Part shown: positions 53,033-62,427 of the stretch, one piece after another
Position numbering within the stretch: the first letter of the stretch is position 1
Layout of the letters: each line of letters opens with the position of its first letter
Assembly (NCBI GenBank): GCA_959020715.1
Contig: CAUESV010000005.1
Span: 62,001 to 126,000, forward strand
Direction of reading: 5' to 3'
DNA from: an uncultured Collinsella sp.
Lineage (GTDB): Bacteria > Actinomycetota > Coriobacteriia > Coriobacteriales > Coriobacteriaceae
Length of the DNA: 64,000 nucleotides
The notes under the pieces: generated by a model
The model's input: only the letters and a program-made list of their open reading frames with translations
Databases searched by the model: none
What the model was told of the DNA's origin: nothing
Position numbers and translations under genes: made by a program

Positions 53033-53755
53033 TTGTCCGACATCCGATATAAACGCGTGCTTCTTAAGCTTTCCGGCGAAGCACTGATGGGCGACGGCCA
53101 ATATGGCATCGACCCCAAGGTTACCGACCATCTTGCCAAGCAGGTCAAGGAGCTGCTCGCCGTTGGCCATGAGGTCGGCGTCGTTGTCGGCGGCGGCAAT
53201 ATTTTCCGCGGCATGGCAGGCGCTGCCGGTGGCATGGAGCGTGCTCAGGCCGACTACATGGGCATGCTGGCAACCGTTATGAACGCGCTCGCCCTGCAGG
53301 ATGCCTTCGAGCACAATGATGTTCCCTGCCGCGTGATGAGCGCTATCCAGATGAACGAGATCTGCGAGCCCTATATTCGCCGTCGCGCCATCAACCACCT
53401 TTCCAAGGGCAACGTCGTTATTTTTGCCGCCGGTTCGGGCAATCCGTACTTTACGACTGACACCGCCGCGGCTCTTCGTGCGTGCGAGATCGGCGCCGAG
53501 ATTCTGATCAAGGCCACCAAGGTCGACGGCATCTATGACAAGGATCCCGTCAAGTGCGCCGATGCCGTCCGCTTTGACAAGATCACCTACCATGAGGTGC
53601 TCGTCCGCGGTCTGCAGGTTATGGATTCCACGGCTACGGCACTGTGCCAGGATAACCGTATGCCGATTTTGGTCCTCAACATCGATGGCGAGGACACTGT
53701 CAAGCGCGCGCTTTCGGGTGAGCCCGTCGGTACGCTCGTCTATCAGGAGGATTAA
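53033..53755 (+). CDS. pyrH: UMP kinase
   Basis: Hexameric bacterial UMP kinase of the amino-acid-kinase fold. RVLLKLSGEALMG, VVVGGGNIFRG, GNPYFTTDTAAALRA and KVDGIYDKDP are diagnostic. TTG 53033 follows AAAGGAGG. 240 aa. Start of pyrH-frr-uppS-cdsA-dxr-rseP-ispG-proS, all tightly packed. Confidence 0.96.
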   Translation: MSDIRYKRVLLKLSGEALMGDGQYGIDPKVTDHLAKQVKELLAVGHEVGVVVGGGNIFRGMAGAAGGMERAQADYMGMLATVMNALALQDAFEHNDVPCRVMSAIQMNEICEPYIRRRAINHLSKGNVVIFAAGSGNPYFTTDTAAALRACEIGAEILIKATKVDGIYDKDPVKCADAVRFDKITYHEVLVRGLQVMDSTATALCQDNRMPILVLNIDGEDTVKRALSGEPVGTLVYQED

Positions 53756-53757
53756 GC

Positions 53758-54294
53758 ATGGCAGAAAACATCACCGCCCATATGGACAAGTCGCTCGAGT
53801 CCCTCAAGCATAACTTCTCCAAGGTCCGTACCGGCCGCGCCAATGCCAACATTCTTTCCGACATCACCGTCGATTATTACGGTGTTCCCACGCCGGTCAC
53901 GCAGGTTGCCGCCGTCAAGACCCCCGAGGCCCACATGCTTCTCATCGAGCCGTGGGACAAGGCACTCATCAACGCTATCGTCAAGGCCATCGGCGCTTCC
54001 GATCTGGGTATTACCCCCAACTCCGATGGCACCGTCGTTCGTCTGCCGTTCCCGGCTCCCACCGAGGAGCGCCGTCGCGAGCTCGTCAAGGAGTGCCGCG
54101 AGTACGCCGAGCAGGCCAAGGTGTCTATCCGTAACATCCGTCGCGACTTCAACAACAAGCTCGAGCGCGATGAGGAGCTCACCGAGGACGATGTCCGTCG
54201 CGAGCAGGCCAAGGTCCAGAAGCACACCGATGAGTATGTCGCCAAGGTCGAGGAGCTTCTGAAGGAAAAAGAAGCCGAGGTCATGGAGATCTAA
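53758..54294 (+). CDS. frr: Ribosome recycling factor
   Basis: tRNA-mimic that splits post-termination ribosomes with EF-G. KVRTGRANANIL and LPFPAPTEERRRELVK, RNIRRDFNNKL mark the three-helix bundle. 178 aa. ATG two bases after pyrH with AGGAGG in its end. Confidence 0.97.
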   Translation: MAENITAHMDKSLESLKHNFSKVRTGRANANILSDITVDYYGVPTPVTQVAAVKTPEAHMLLIEPWDKALINAIVKAIGASDLGITPNSDGTVVRLPFPAPTEERRRELVKECREYAEQAKVSIRNIRRDFNNKLERDEELTEDDVRREQAKVQKHTDEYVAKVEELLKEKEAEVMEI

Positions 54295-54295
54295 G

Positions 54296-55090
54296 GTGCA
54301 ATACGACGAGCATAAACTGGTCGAGTACTTTGCCGACGCCCCTGCGGGCGTCGGTTTTTCCGACCTTGACCTCAATAACATTCCGCACCATATCTCGTGC
54401 ATCATGGACGGCAACGGTCGTTGGGCCACGTCGCGCGGTCTTGCACGCACTGAGGGCCACAAGGCGGGTATCGTCTCCCTTCGCGAGATCATTACTGCCT
54501 GCGTGCGTCTGGGCGTCGACGTGCTTTCTGCCTATGCGTTTTCTACCGAAAACTGGAACCGCCCGCAGCATGAGGTCAACGTCTTGATGCACCTGTTTGC
54601 CAAGACGTTTATCGACGAGCTGCCGCTTCTGAAGCGCGAAAACGTGCGCGTCGTCTTTTTGGGCGACATTTCCGCGCTGCCCAAGAAGACCCGCGACGTT
54701 TTTGAACGCGGTCTTGCCGAGTGCGCCAATCACACCGGCATGACGCTGGCGCTTGCCGTCAACTACGGCGCGCGTGCCGAGATTACCCGCGCTGTCCGTC
54801 AGATCGCACTCGACGCTGCCGCCGGTAAGATCGATCCCGCTGCAATTGATGACGATATGGTGGCTTCCCACCTCTATACCGCCGGTCTTCCCGATCCTGA
54901 GCTTGTGATTCGCACCTCTGGTGAGCTGCGCCTTTCGAACTATCTGCTGTGGCAGGTGGCTTATTCCGAGTTCTACGTCACCGATACCTATTGGCCCGAC
55001 TTTGATCGTTGGGGCCTTGTCGACGCCATTTTGGCCTATCAGGGCCGTGACCGTAGGTTTGGTGGTCTGAGCAAGACCGAGGAGGCTTAA
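54296..55090 (+). CDS. uppS: Isoprenyl transferase (undecaprenyl diphosphate synthase)
   Basis: Cis-prenyltransferase building the C55 lipid carrier for peptidoglycan and surface glycans. CIMDGNGRWATSRGL, FSTENWNRP and VIRTSGELRLSNYLLWQ-type motifs (catalytic Asp, Asn, Arg). A 30-residue N-terminal extension precedes the core. GTG 54296 with GGAG in the frr end. 264 aa. Confidence 0.95.
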   Translation: MQYDEHKLVEYFADAPAGVGFSDLDLNNIPHHISCIMDGNGRWATSRGLARTEGHKAGIVSLREIITACVRLGVDVLSAYAFSTENWNRPQHEVNVLMHLFAKTFIDELPLLKRENVRVVFLGDISALPKKTRDVFERGLAECANHTGMTLALAVNYGARAEITRAVRQIALDAAAGKIDPAAIDDDMVASHLYTAGLPDPELVIRTSGELRLSNYLLWQVAYSEFYVTDTYWPDFDRWGLVDAILAYQGRDRRFGGLSKTEEA

Positions 55091-55092
55091 TC

Positions 55093-56007
55093 GTGTCCGA
55101 TCGTCCCAAGGCAATTGCTCCCAAGACGCCAGTTTCCGCGGCGCCTGCGCGCAAGGCTGCCGCTGCGGGAGCGCCTGCAGCAAAGAATGGCACCGGTTCG
55201 TGGCTGGCGGGCTTTATTACCCGTGCCGCCGCCGGTATCGTCTACGCCGTCGTCTTTATCCTGTGCCTGGTTTTGGGTATCGTGCCCACGGCCATCTTTG
55301 TTTCCGTCATGAGCGGTCTGTGCTGCTATGAGTTTTTCCGTATGACAAGGCTCGATGGCAAGATGGCTAACGAGCGCATGGGTATCGCTGCCGCCGTGCT
55401 CTTTCCGCTGTCGGCGTTGGGCGATTCGATGTTGCTGAATGCCCTGCTTTTTGCCCTAATGCTCGCTGTGGGCATTTGGTATGTCTGGTCGCCGCGTACC
55501 CGCATCTCCGATGTGGCCGTGACGCTCATGGGTCCCATCTACACTGGTTTTATGCTGTCGGCTATCGTGCTGCTGCGCGATGCCGTGCCCGGTTTTGCCG
55601 GCGCCCTGCTTTCGGTGGGCGTTTGCGCGTCCCTTTGGGTCTCCGATTCGTTTGCCTACATCGTGGGCAGTCGTATCGGCAAGCACAAGATGGTTCCCAA
55701 GATCTCACCCAAAAAGAGCTGGGAGGGGTTTGTCGGCGGCATCCTGGGCTCGGTTTTGATTTGGCTCATCCTGTGGGCGACGCACTTCTACAAGCTCAGC
55801 CTGCCCTATGCGCTGCTGTGCGGCGTGGTCGTGTCCATTTTGGGCGTTATCGGCGACCTCATCGAGTCGCGCATCAAGCGCGGTGTGGGCGTCAAGGATT
55901 CTGGTAACCTTATCCCGGGCCATGGCGGCATGCTCGACCGTAGCGACTCGCTTATCTTTGGCTGCATTACCGCGCAGCTGCTTTTGATGATCGGAGGCGT
56001 GCTGTAA
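55093..56007 (+). CDS. cdsA: Phosphatidate cytidylyltransferase
   Basis: Makes CDP-diacylglycerol for phospholipids in the membrane. A 35-residue Ala/Pro-rich head is followed by about seven helices; signature SRIKRGVGVKDSGNLIPGHG continues into GGMLDRSDS. GTG 55093 after GAGGAGG. 304 aa. Its stop overlaps dxr by one base. Confidence 0.94.
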   Translation: MSDRPKAIAPKTPVSAAPARKAAAAGAPAAKNGTGSWLAGFITRAAAGIVYAVVFILCLVLGIVPTAIFVSVMSGLCCYEFFRMTRLDGKMANERMGIAAAVLFPLSALGDSMLLNALLFALMLAVGIWYVWSPRTRISDVAVTLMGPIYTGFMLSAIVLLRDAVPGFAGALLSVGVCASLWVSDSFAYIVGSRIGKHKMVPKISPKKSWEGFVGGILGSVLIWLILWATHFYKLSLPYALLCGVVVSILGVIGDLIESRIKRGVGVKDSGNLIPGHGGMLDRSDSLIFGCITAQLLLMIGGVL

Positions 56008-57194
56008 TGTCATTCCAGACGACGTATGGCCCCGATGGACGCCTCCGTGTTGCCATCCTGGGTTGTACGGGGTCTATCGGCACCCAGGCACTCGATGTGT
56101 GCCGTCAGCATGCCGATCGACTACAGGTGACGGCGCTGTCCGCTAATTCCAGCACCTCGGAGCTCGTTGCCGCTGCCCGCGAGTTCTCGGTTTCGGCGGT
56201 TGCCGTGGCCGATGTCGCTCATGGCGATGACGCCGTGCTGCAGGAGTTGCCCGAGGGAACGAAGCTCGGCGTTGGCGCGCAAGCGGTTTGCGAGCTCGCA
56301 CGTCGCGATGATGTCGACTGCGTGCTTGTCGCTATTGTGGGCGCCGCCGGTCTCGAGGCGAGCCATGCGGCCTTGACCTCGAATAAGCGTCTTGCCCTTG
56401 CCAACAAGGAGTCCCTCGTCGTCGGTGGCGACTTGCTTATGCCGTTGGCGCAACCGGGCCAGCTTATTCCAGTCGACTCTGAGCACTCCGCCATCTTCCA
56501 GTGCTATCTGGGGGAGAACCCGCGCGAGGCTCATTGTATTTGGCTCACCTGCTCGGGCGGTCCGTTCTTTGGCCGCACGCGCGGCGAGCTCGACCGCGTG
56601 ACGCGTGCCGATGCCCTCGCACATCCCACATGGGCCATGGGTGCCAAGATCACCATCGACTCCGCCACCCTCATGAACAAGGGTCTGGAGCGCATTGAGG
56701 CCATGCATCTGTTCAACTGCGACCTCGATTTCATTAACGTGGTCGTGCAGCGTCAGTCCAAGATTCACTCTATGGTCGAGTTCGCCGACGGCTCTGTGAT
56801 GGCGCATCTCGGTGCTTCCGACATGCGTATTCCCATCCAGTTCGCGTTCTCGTATCCCGAGCGTTGGGATACCCCGGCGCCTCGTATCGATTTTCGCGAG
56901 CTGGGACAGCTCACGTTTGATGCTGCCGACATGGATACCTTCCGCTGTCTGGCATTGGCCGAGCGTGCCGGCAAGACGGGTGGCACCATGCCGTGCGTGC
57001 TCAATGCCGCCAACGAGGTCGCCGTCGATGCCTTCCTGCACGATGGCTGCAGCTTTACCGATATCGATCGCATTGTGGAATCCTGCATGGATGCCCACGA
57101 TATGCAGGCGGTCGATTCGTTTGAGCAGCTTCGCGACATCGATGCGTGGGCGCGTGAAAAAGCTGCGCAGGTGCTCGCCGCAACCCGTTCCTAA
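56007..57194 (+). CDS. dxr: 1-deoxy-D-xylulose 5-phosphate reductoisomerase
   Basis: MEP-pathway step 2, NADPH- and metal-dependent. ILGCTGSIGTQALDV binds NADPH; LANKESLVVGG, VDSEHSAIFQ, SGGPFFGRTR and MGAKITIDSATLMNKGLE are active-site motifs. 395 aa. With ispG two genes on, it shows isoprenoids come from the MEP route. Confidence 0.96.
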   Translation: MSFQTTYGPDGRLRVAILGCTGSIGTQALDVCRQHADRLQVTALSANSSTSELVAAAREFSVSAVAVADVAHGDDAVLQELPEGTKLGVGAQAVCELARRDDVDCVLVAIVGAAGLEASHAALTSNKRLALANKESLVVGGDLLMPLAQPGQLIPVDSEHSAIFQCYLGENPREAHCIWLTCSGGPFFGRTRGELDRVTRADALAHPTWAMGAKITIDSATLMNKGLERIEAMHLFNCDLDFINVVVQRQSKIHSMVEFADGSVMAHLGASDMRIPIQFAFSYPERWDTPAPRIDFRELGQLTFDAADMDTFRCLALAERAGKTGGTMPCVLNAANEVAVDAFLHDGCSFTDIDRIVESCMDAHDMQAVDSFEQLRDIDAWAREKAAQVLAATRS

Positions 57195-57219
57195 CCCATA
57201 AGGATTGCCTTTTCGTTTT

Positions 57220-58581
57220 ATGGATACTGTTCTGAGCGTTCTCTCATCGGTCTTTTGGGGCCTGCTGATGCTTTCCGTCCTCGTGTTTTTGCACGAGGGC
57301 GGCCACTTTTTGGCGGCGCGTGCCTGCGGCGTCCGTGTGACCGAGTTCTTTTTGGGCCTGCCGTGCCGCTTTGACATCCATTACACGTCGCGTCGCATTG
57401 GAACCAAGTTTGGCGTGACCCCGCTGCTGCTGGGTGGCTACGCTGCCATCTGCGGTATGGATCCGACCGATGTCTCGTGCGCCGATCGCGTGCTCGCGGC
57501 TATCTACCGTCATGGTCGCGTGACCGTGGCTGACCTTGCTGTCGAGCTCGAGCTTTCCGAGGAGGATGTGCTCGAGGCTTGTGCTCTGTTGCTGGGCTGG
57601 GGCTCCATCGCACCTTGGTATGAGGAAGGGGAGAAGCCCTCGCCGAGCTACTATCCCACCAAGTATCAGACGCTGCCGCGAGACGCGGCGGGTTACACCA
57701 CCTTTGACGGCCGCCGTTTTGATCGCGAACATTCAACTGCCGAGGGCGATGTGTGGGAGCTGCCGTGCGGCGAGGCCGAGTTCCTTGCGCAAGAACGTTC
57801 GCACACCTATCTTGGCCAGGGCTTTCTCAAGCGTGCCTTTATGCTACTCGCAGGCATTATTGTCAATATCTTGACGGGTTTTTTGCTCCTTATGAGTATC
57901 TATTCCATTGCGGGTGTCACCGTACCGATGGATACCAACGTGATCGGCCAGGTTGACGAGGGATCTATTGCCGCCAAGGCGGGAATCGAGGGCGGCGACG
58001 CGATCCTTTCGGTTGACGGAGTATCGTGCTCCACATGGATGGACGTTTACGATGCCATCGGCAAGGCCGCCGGTAAGGACAATATTGCTATTGAGTATGA
58101 GCGCGATGGCAAGCAGCGCTCGACCTCGGTCGCACTCAAAGAGGACGAACGTCTGGGCGTTTATGCCTCTACGCAGGTGGTTCGTTTGGACCCCATCACC
58201 TCAGCGCGCCTCTCCTTCTCCTATGTCGCGCAGACGGCGGAGGGCGTGCTGCGCCTGCTCCAACCGCAGCATACGATGGAGATTCTCGATCAGTCCTCCT
58301 CGATCGTAGGTATTAGCGTCATGTCCTCGCAAGCAGCTGCTGCCGGTCCTATCACGTTCTTGTCGTTTGCCGCGCTCATCTCGTTCTCGCTGGGCTTTAT
58401 GAACTTGCTGCCTATCCCGCCGCTCGACGGCGGCAAGCTGCTTATTGAGATCATTCAAAAGATTGCTGGCCGCGAGCTGCCGCTCAAGGTCCAGACGATC
58501 GTGAGCTATGTGGGCGTCGCGCTCTTCGCATTGCTGTTTGTCTATATGCTTCGTTCCGACATCCTTCGATTCATTCTGTAG
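57220..58581 (+). CDS. rseP: RseP-type site-2 membrane metalloprotease with an inserted domain
   Basis: Intramembrane zinc protease. HEGGH has His25, Glu26 and His29 in helix 1; a PDZ domain follows at about 235-310; PPLDGGK near the end provides the zinc Asp. Between GGYAAICGMD (to about 81) and the second membrane helix (from about 203) there are some 110 extra residues; normal RseP/RasP have a far shorter link. The insert starts with a helical segment (CADRVLAAIYRHG, VTVADLAVELELSEEDVLEA) resembling a winged helix. ATG 57220 is preferred: TTG 57205 touches the AAGGA site. 453 aa. Confidence 0.88.
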   Translation: MDTVLSVLSSVFWGLLMLSVLVFLHEGGHFLAARACGVRVTEFFLGLPCRFDIHYTSRRIGTKFGVTPLLLGGYAAICGMDPTDVSCADRVLAAIYRHGRVTVADLAVELELSEEDVLEACALLLGWGSIAPWYEEGEKPSPSYYPTKYQTLPRDAAGYTTFDGRRFDREHSTAEGDVWELPCGEAEFLAQERSHTYLGQGFLKRAFMLLAGIIVNILTGFLLLMSIYSIAGVTVPMDTNVIGQVDEGSIAAKAGIEGGDAILSVDGVSCSTWMDVYDAIGKAAGKDNIAIEYERDGKQRSTSVALKEDERLGVYASTQVVRLDPITSARLSFSYVAQTAEGVLRLLQPQHTMEILDQSSSIVGISVMSSQAAAAGPITFLSFAALISFSLGFMNLLPIPPLDGGKLLIEIIQKIAGRELPLKVQTIVSYVGVALFALLFVYMLRSDILRFIL

Positions 58582-58594
58582 GGGAGTGTTTGGA

Positions 58595-59677
58595 TTGTCT
58601 CTATCCCATTCTTTGCCGCGCGAGCTGACGCGCCCCGTGCATGTGGGCGGCGTTCAGATCGGCGGCGGCGCGCCGGTCGTGGTCCAGTCTATGACCTGCA
58701 CCGATACCGTCGATGCTCAGGCAACGCTTGGGCAGGTTCGCGCGTTGGCGCAGGCGGGCTGCGATATCGTGCGCGTGAGTGTACCCACCGAGGCCGCGCT
58801 CGAGGGCTTTCGTACCATCTGTGCTGAGTCCCCGGTGCCGATCGTTGCCGATATTCACTTTAACCATAAGCTCGCCATCGGCGCCGTCGAGGCTGGTGCC
58901 GCCAAGCTGCGCATCAATCCCGGCAATATCGGCGATTGGGCCAAGGTTGACGCGGTGATCGATGCTGCTGGTGCCGCGGGCTGTGCGATTCGTATCGGCG
59001 TCAACGCCGGTTCGCTTGAGCAGGATATCGCCGAGCGCGACGACCTCACGCAGCCCGAAAAGCTCTTGATGTCGAGCGAGCGTTTCGTCAAGCACTTTGA
59101 GGACCGCGGATTTACGAACATTGTGCTTTCGGCTAAGGCCCATAGCGTGCAAACGACGCTCGATACCTATCGAGCCCTGTCGCGTGAGATTCCCCACGTT
59201 CCGCTTCACCTGGGCGTAACCGAGGCGGGTACCAAACTCCAGGGCACCATCAAGAGCTCGGTGGGCCTTGGAATCCTGCTGTCTGAGGGCATCGGTGACA
59301 CTATGCGCGTCTCGCTCACGGCCGATCCGGTTGAGGAGCCGCCGGTCGCCTGGGGAATTCTACAGTCGCTGGGCCTGCGTCGCCGTGGTCCCGAGATTGT
59401 CTCGTGCCCCACGTGCGCCCGCTGCCAGGTTAACCTCATTCCCATCGCCGAGGAGGTCACCGAGCGGCTTAAGAACTATTCCGCGCCGCTTTCGATTGCC
59501 GTGATGGGATGTGCGGTCAACGGCCCCGGAGAAGCATCTGACGCCGACCTGGGTGTTGCCTGCGGGCGTGGTCAGGGCCTGCTCTTTTCGCATGGCCAGA
59601 TCATTGGTAAAGTAGCTGAGGATCAAATTGTCGACGCGCTGATGGCCGAGGTCGACAAACTTATTGAGGAGAAGTAA
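58595..59677 (+). CDS. ispG: 4-hydroxy-3-methylbut-2-enyl diphosphate synthase (IspG)
   Basis: MEP-pathway step 6, a 4Fe-4S enzyme. VQSMTCTDT and KLRINPGNIG mark the TIM barrel; Cys271, Cys274 (CPTCARC) and Cys306 in MGCAVNGPGEA ligate the cluster. TTG 58595, eight bases after GGGGAG. 360 aa. The stop abuts the proS ATG. Confidence 0.95.
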   Translation: MSLSHSLPRELTRPVHVGGVQIGGGAPVVVQSMTCTDTVDAQATLGQVRALAQAGCDIVRVSVPTEAALEGFRTICAESPVPIVADIHFNHKLAIGAVEAGAAKLRINPGNIGDWAKVDAVIDAAGAAGCAIRIGVNAGSLEQDIAERDDLTQPEKLLMSSERFVKHFEDRGFTNIVLSAKAHSVQTTLDTYRALSREIPHVPLHLGVTEAGTKLQGTIKSSVGLGILLSEGIGDTMRVSLTADPVEEPPVAWGILQSLGLRRRGPEIVSCPTCARCQVNLIPIAEEVTERLKNYSAPLSIAVMGCAVNGPGEASDADLGVACGRGQGLLFSHGQIIGKVAEDQIVDALMAEVDKLIEEK

Positions 59678-61399
<1,722 letters not shown>

Positions 61400-61429
61400 T
61401 CGACGATTTTGCTTGTAGCTCGATATACG

Positions 61430-61477
61430 GGACGGCCCGCATTTCTCCAGATCGGGGAGATATGGGGCCGTCCTTTT
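61430..61477 (+). terminator. Intrinsic terminator after proS
   Basis: An outer stem GGACGGCCC/GGGCCGTCC with inner TCTCC/GGAGA pairing, followed by TTTT. Confidence 0.8.
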
Positions 61478-61507
61478 ATCTTGTAGCATCCTCAATATCT
61501 AAAAGGA

Positions 61508-61539
61508 AAACCCCACAGCCCATGTGAGCTGTGGGGTTT
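61508..61539. terminator. Bidirectional terminator between proS and the phosphotransferase gene
   Basis: A 12-bp stem AAACCCCACAGC/GCTGTGGGGTTT with an 8-base loop; A/T-rich flanks give T-runs best on the minus strand. It ends the minus-strand phosphotransferase transcript. Confidence 0.8.
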
Positions 61540-61574
61540 CTTGTGCCTCCGATGCGAAATAAATCGCTCAGATA

Positions 61575-62339
61575 TTACTGATAATCGACGACGTCGATCC
61601 AGTTCTTCAGGAACTCATCGTTCACGTTGCGCTTACGAGCGAGCTCGGAAGCGGCGACGATGCTCGTCCACTGACGCACGACCTGCATGGGCATGTCGGC
61701 GCGGTCGCAGTAGAGCTCCAGGTAGGCCTCGGCCTGGTCCTTGCTGTTGAGGGCAAAGAGCAGGTAGGTGGTGGCAACGTCGGCAGCAGGGGAGCCCTGG
61801 GTGGCGTGTGCCCAGTCGCACACATAGAGCTGGCCGTCGTCGCCGACGATGACGTTAGAGGGGTTGAAGTCGCCGTGGCAGACCTTGAACTCCTTGGTCA
61901 TGCCGTCCAGACGCTCCTGAAGGTTGTAGCGCGTGGTGGCATTGAGCTGATCAAGGCTGTCGATCATGCGGGCGAACTTGTCGCGCTGACGGTTGAGCAG
62001 CGGGGAGGTGTAGCCGTGGATCTCGATCTGGAGGTCGACGAACATCTCGAGGTACTCACCAAAGCGCTGGGGCTCGGCAGTCATCTTCTCGGCAAGGGTG
62101 GTGCCCGGAACCTTCTCGGTCACGAGCGCCCAGCCGTTGGCGTTCTCGAGCTGGGAAACCTCGAGAGCCTTGGGGCTGCGGATGCCGCACTCATTGATGC
62201 GGGCAAGATTCAAAGCCTCGTTGAACACGTCGGAGACAGGCTTGGTCTCGTTAAAGACCTTGACGATCTTGTCGCCCAGGTCGTAAACGACCTTGTTGCC
62301 ACGGCGGACGAGCTCGGTCTTGGAATCGGGTAGCAGCAT
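61575..62339 (-). CDS. Aminoglycoside phosphotransferase (APH)-family kinase, unknown substrate
   Basis: A 254-aa small-molecule kinase-like protein. HGDFNPSN at 155-162 is the catalytic loop with Asp157, and CDWAHA at 174-179 the metal-site Asp175, in place of the usual D-x-E type. VVYDLGDKIVKVF holds the ATP Lys. Such proteins range from antibiotic kinases to choline, thiamine or sugar kinases; nothing here points to resistance. It lies 88 bases downstream of adhE on the same strand, separated by a hairpin. Confidence 0.8.
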   Translation of the reverse strand: MLLPDSKTELVRRGNKVVYDLGDKIVKVFNETKPVSDVFNEALNLARINECGIRSPKALEVSQLENANGWALVTEKVPGTTLAEKMTAEPQRFGEYLEMFVDLQIEIHGYTSPLLNRQRDKFARMIDSLDQLNATTRYNLQERLDGMTKEFKVCHGDFNPSNVIVGDDGQLYVCDWAHATQGSPAADVATTYLLFALNSKDQAEAYLELYCDRADMPMQVVRQWTSIVAASELARKRNVNDEFLKNWIDVVDYQ

Positions 62340-62371
62340 GGTTGCATCCTTTCAACGATGCGATAGAAGCG

Positions 62372-62410
62372 ACGGCGGGGGTGTGTGAAACACCCGTGCA
62401 CCCCCGCCGT
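62372..62410 (-). other. Strong hairpin between adhE and the phosphotransferase gene
   Basis: A 12-bp GC stem (62372-62383 with 62399-62410) with a short GTG/CAC inner pair. There is no T-run on either strand, so it may be an RNA-stability or weak termination element at the adhE 3' end. Confidence 0.6.
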
Positions 62411-62427
62411 TAAAAACCGTGCTAAAA

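Noticed and set aside
61575..62339. Aminoglycoside resistance gene
   Set aside because: Only the general APH fold motifs are seen, with an atypical CDW. The family has many non-resistance members and the context is metabolic.
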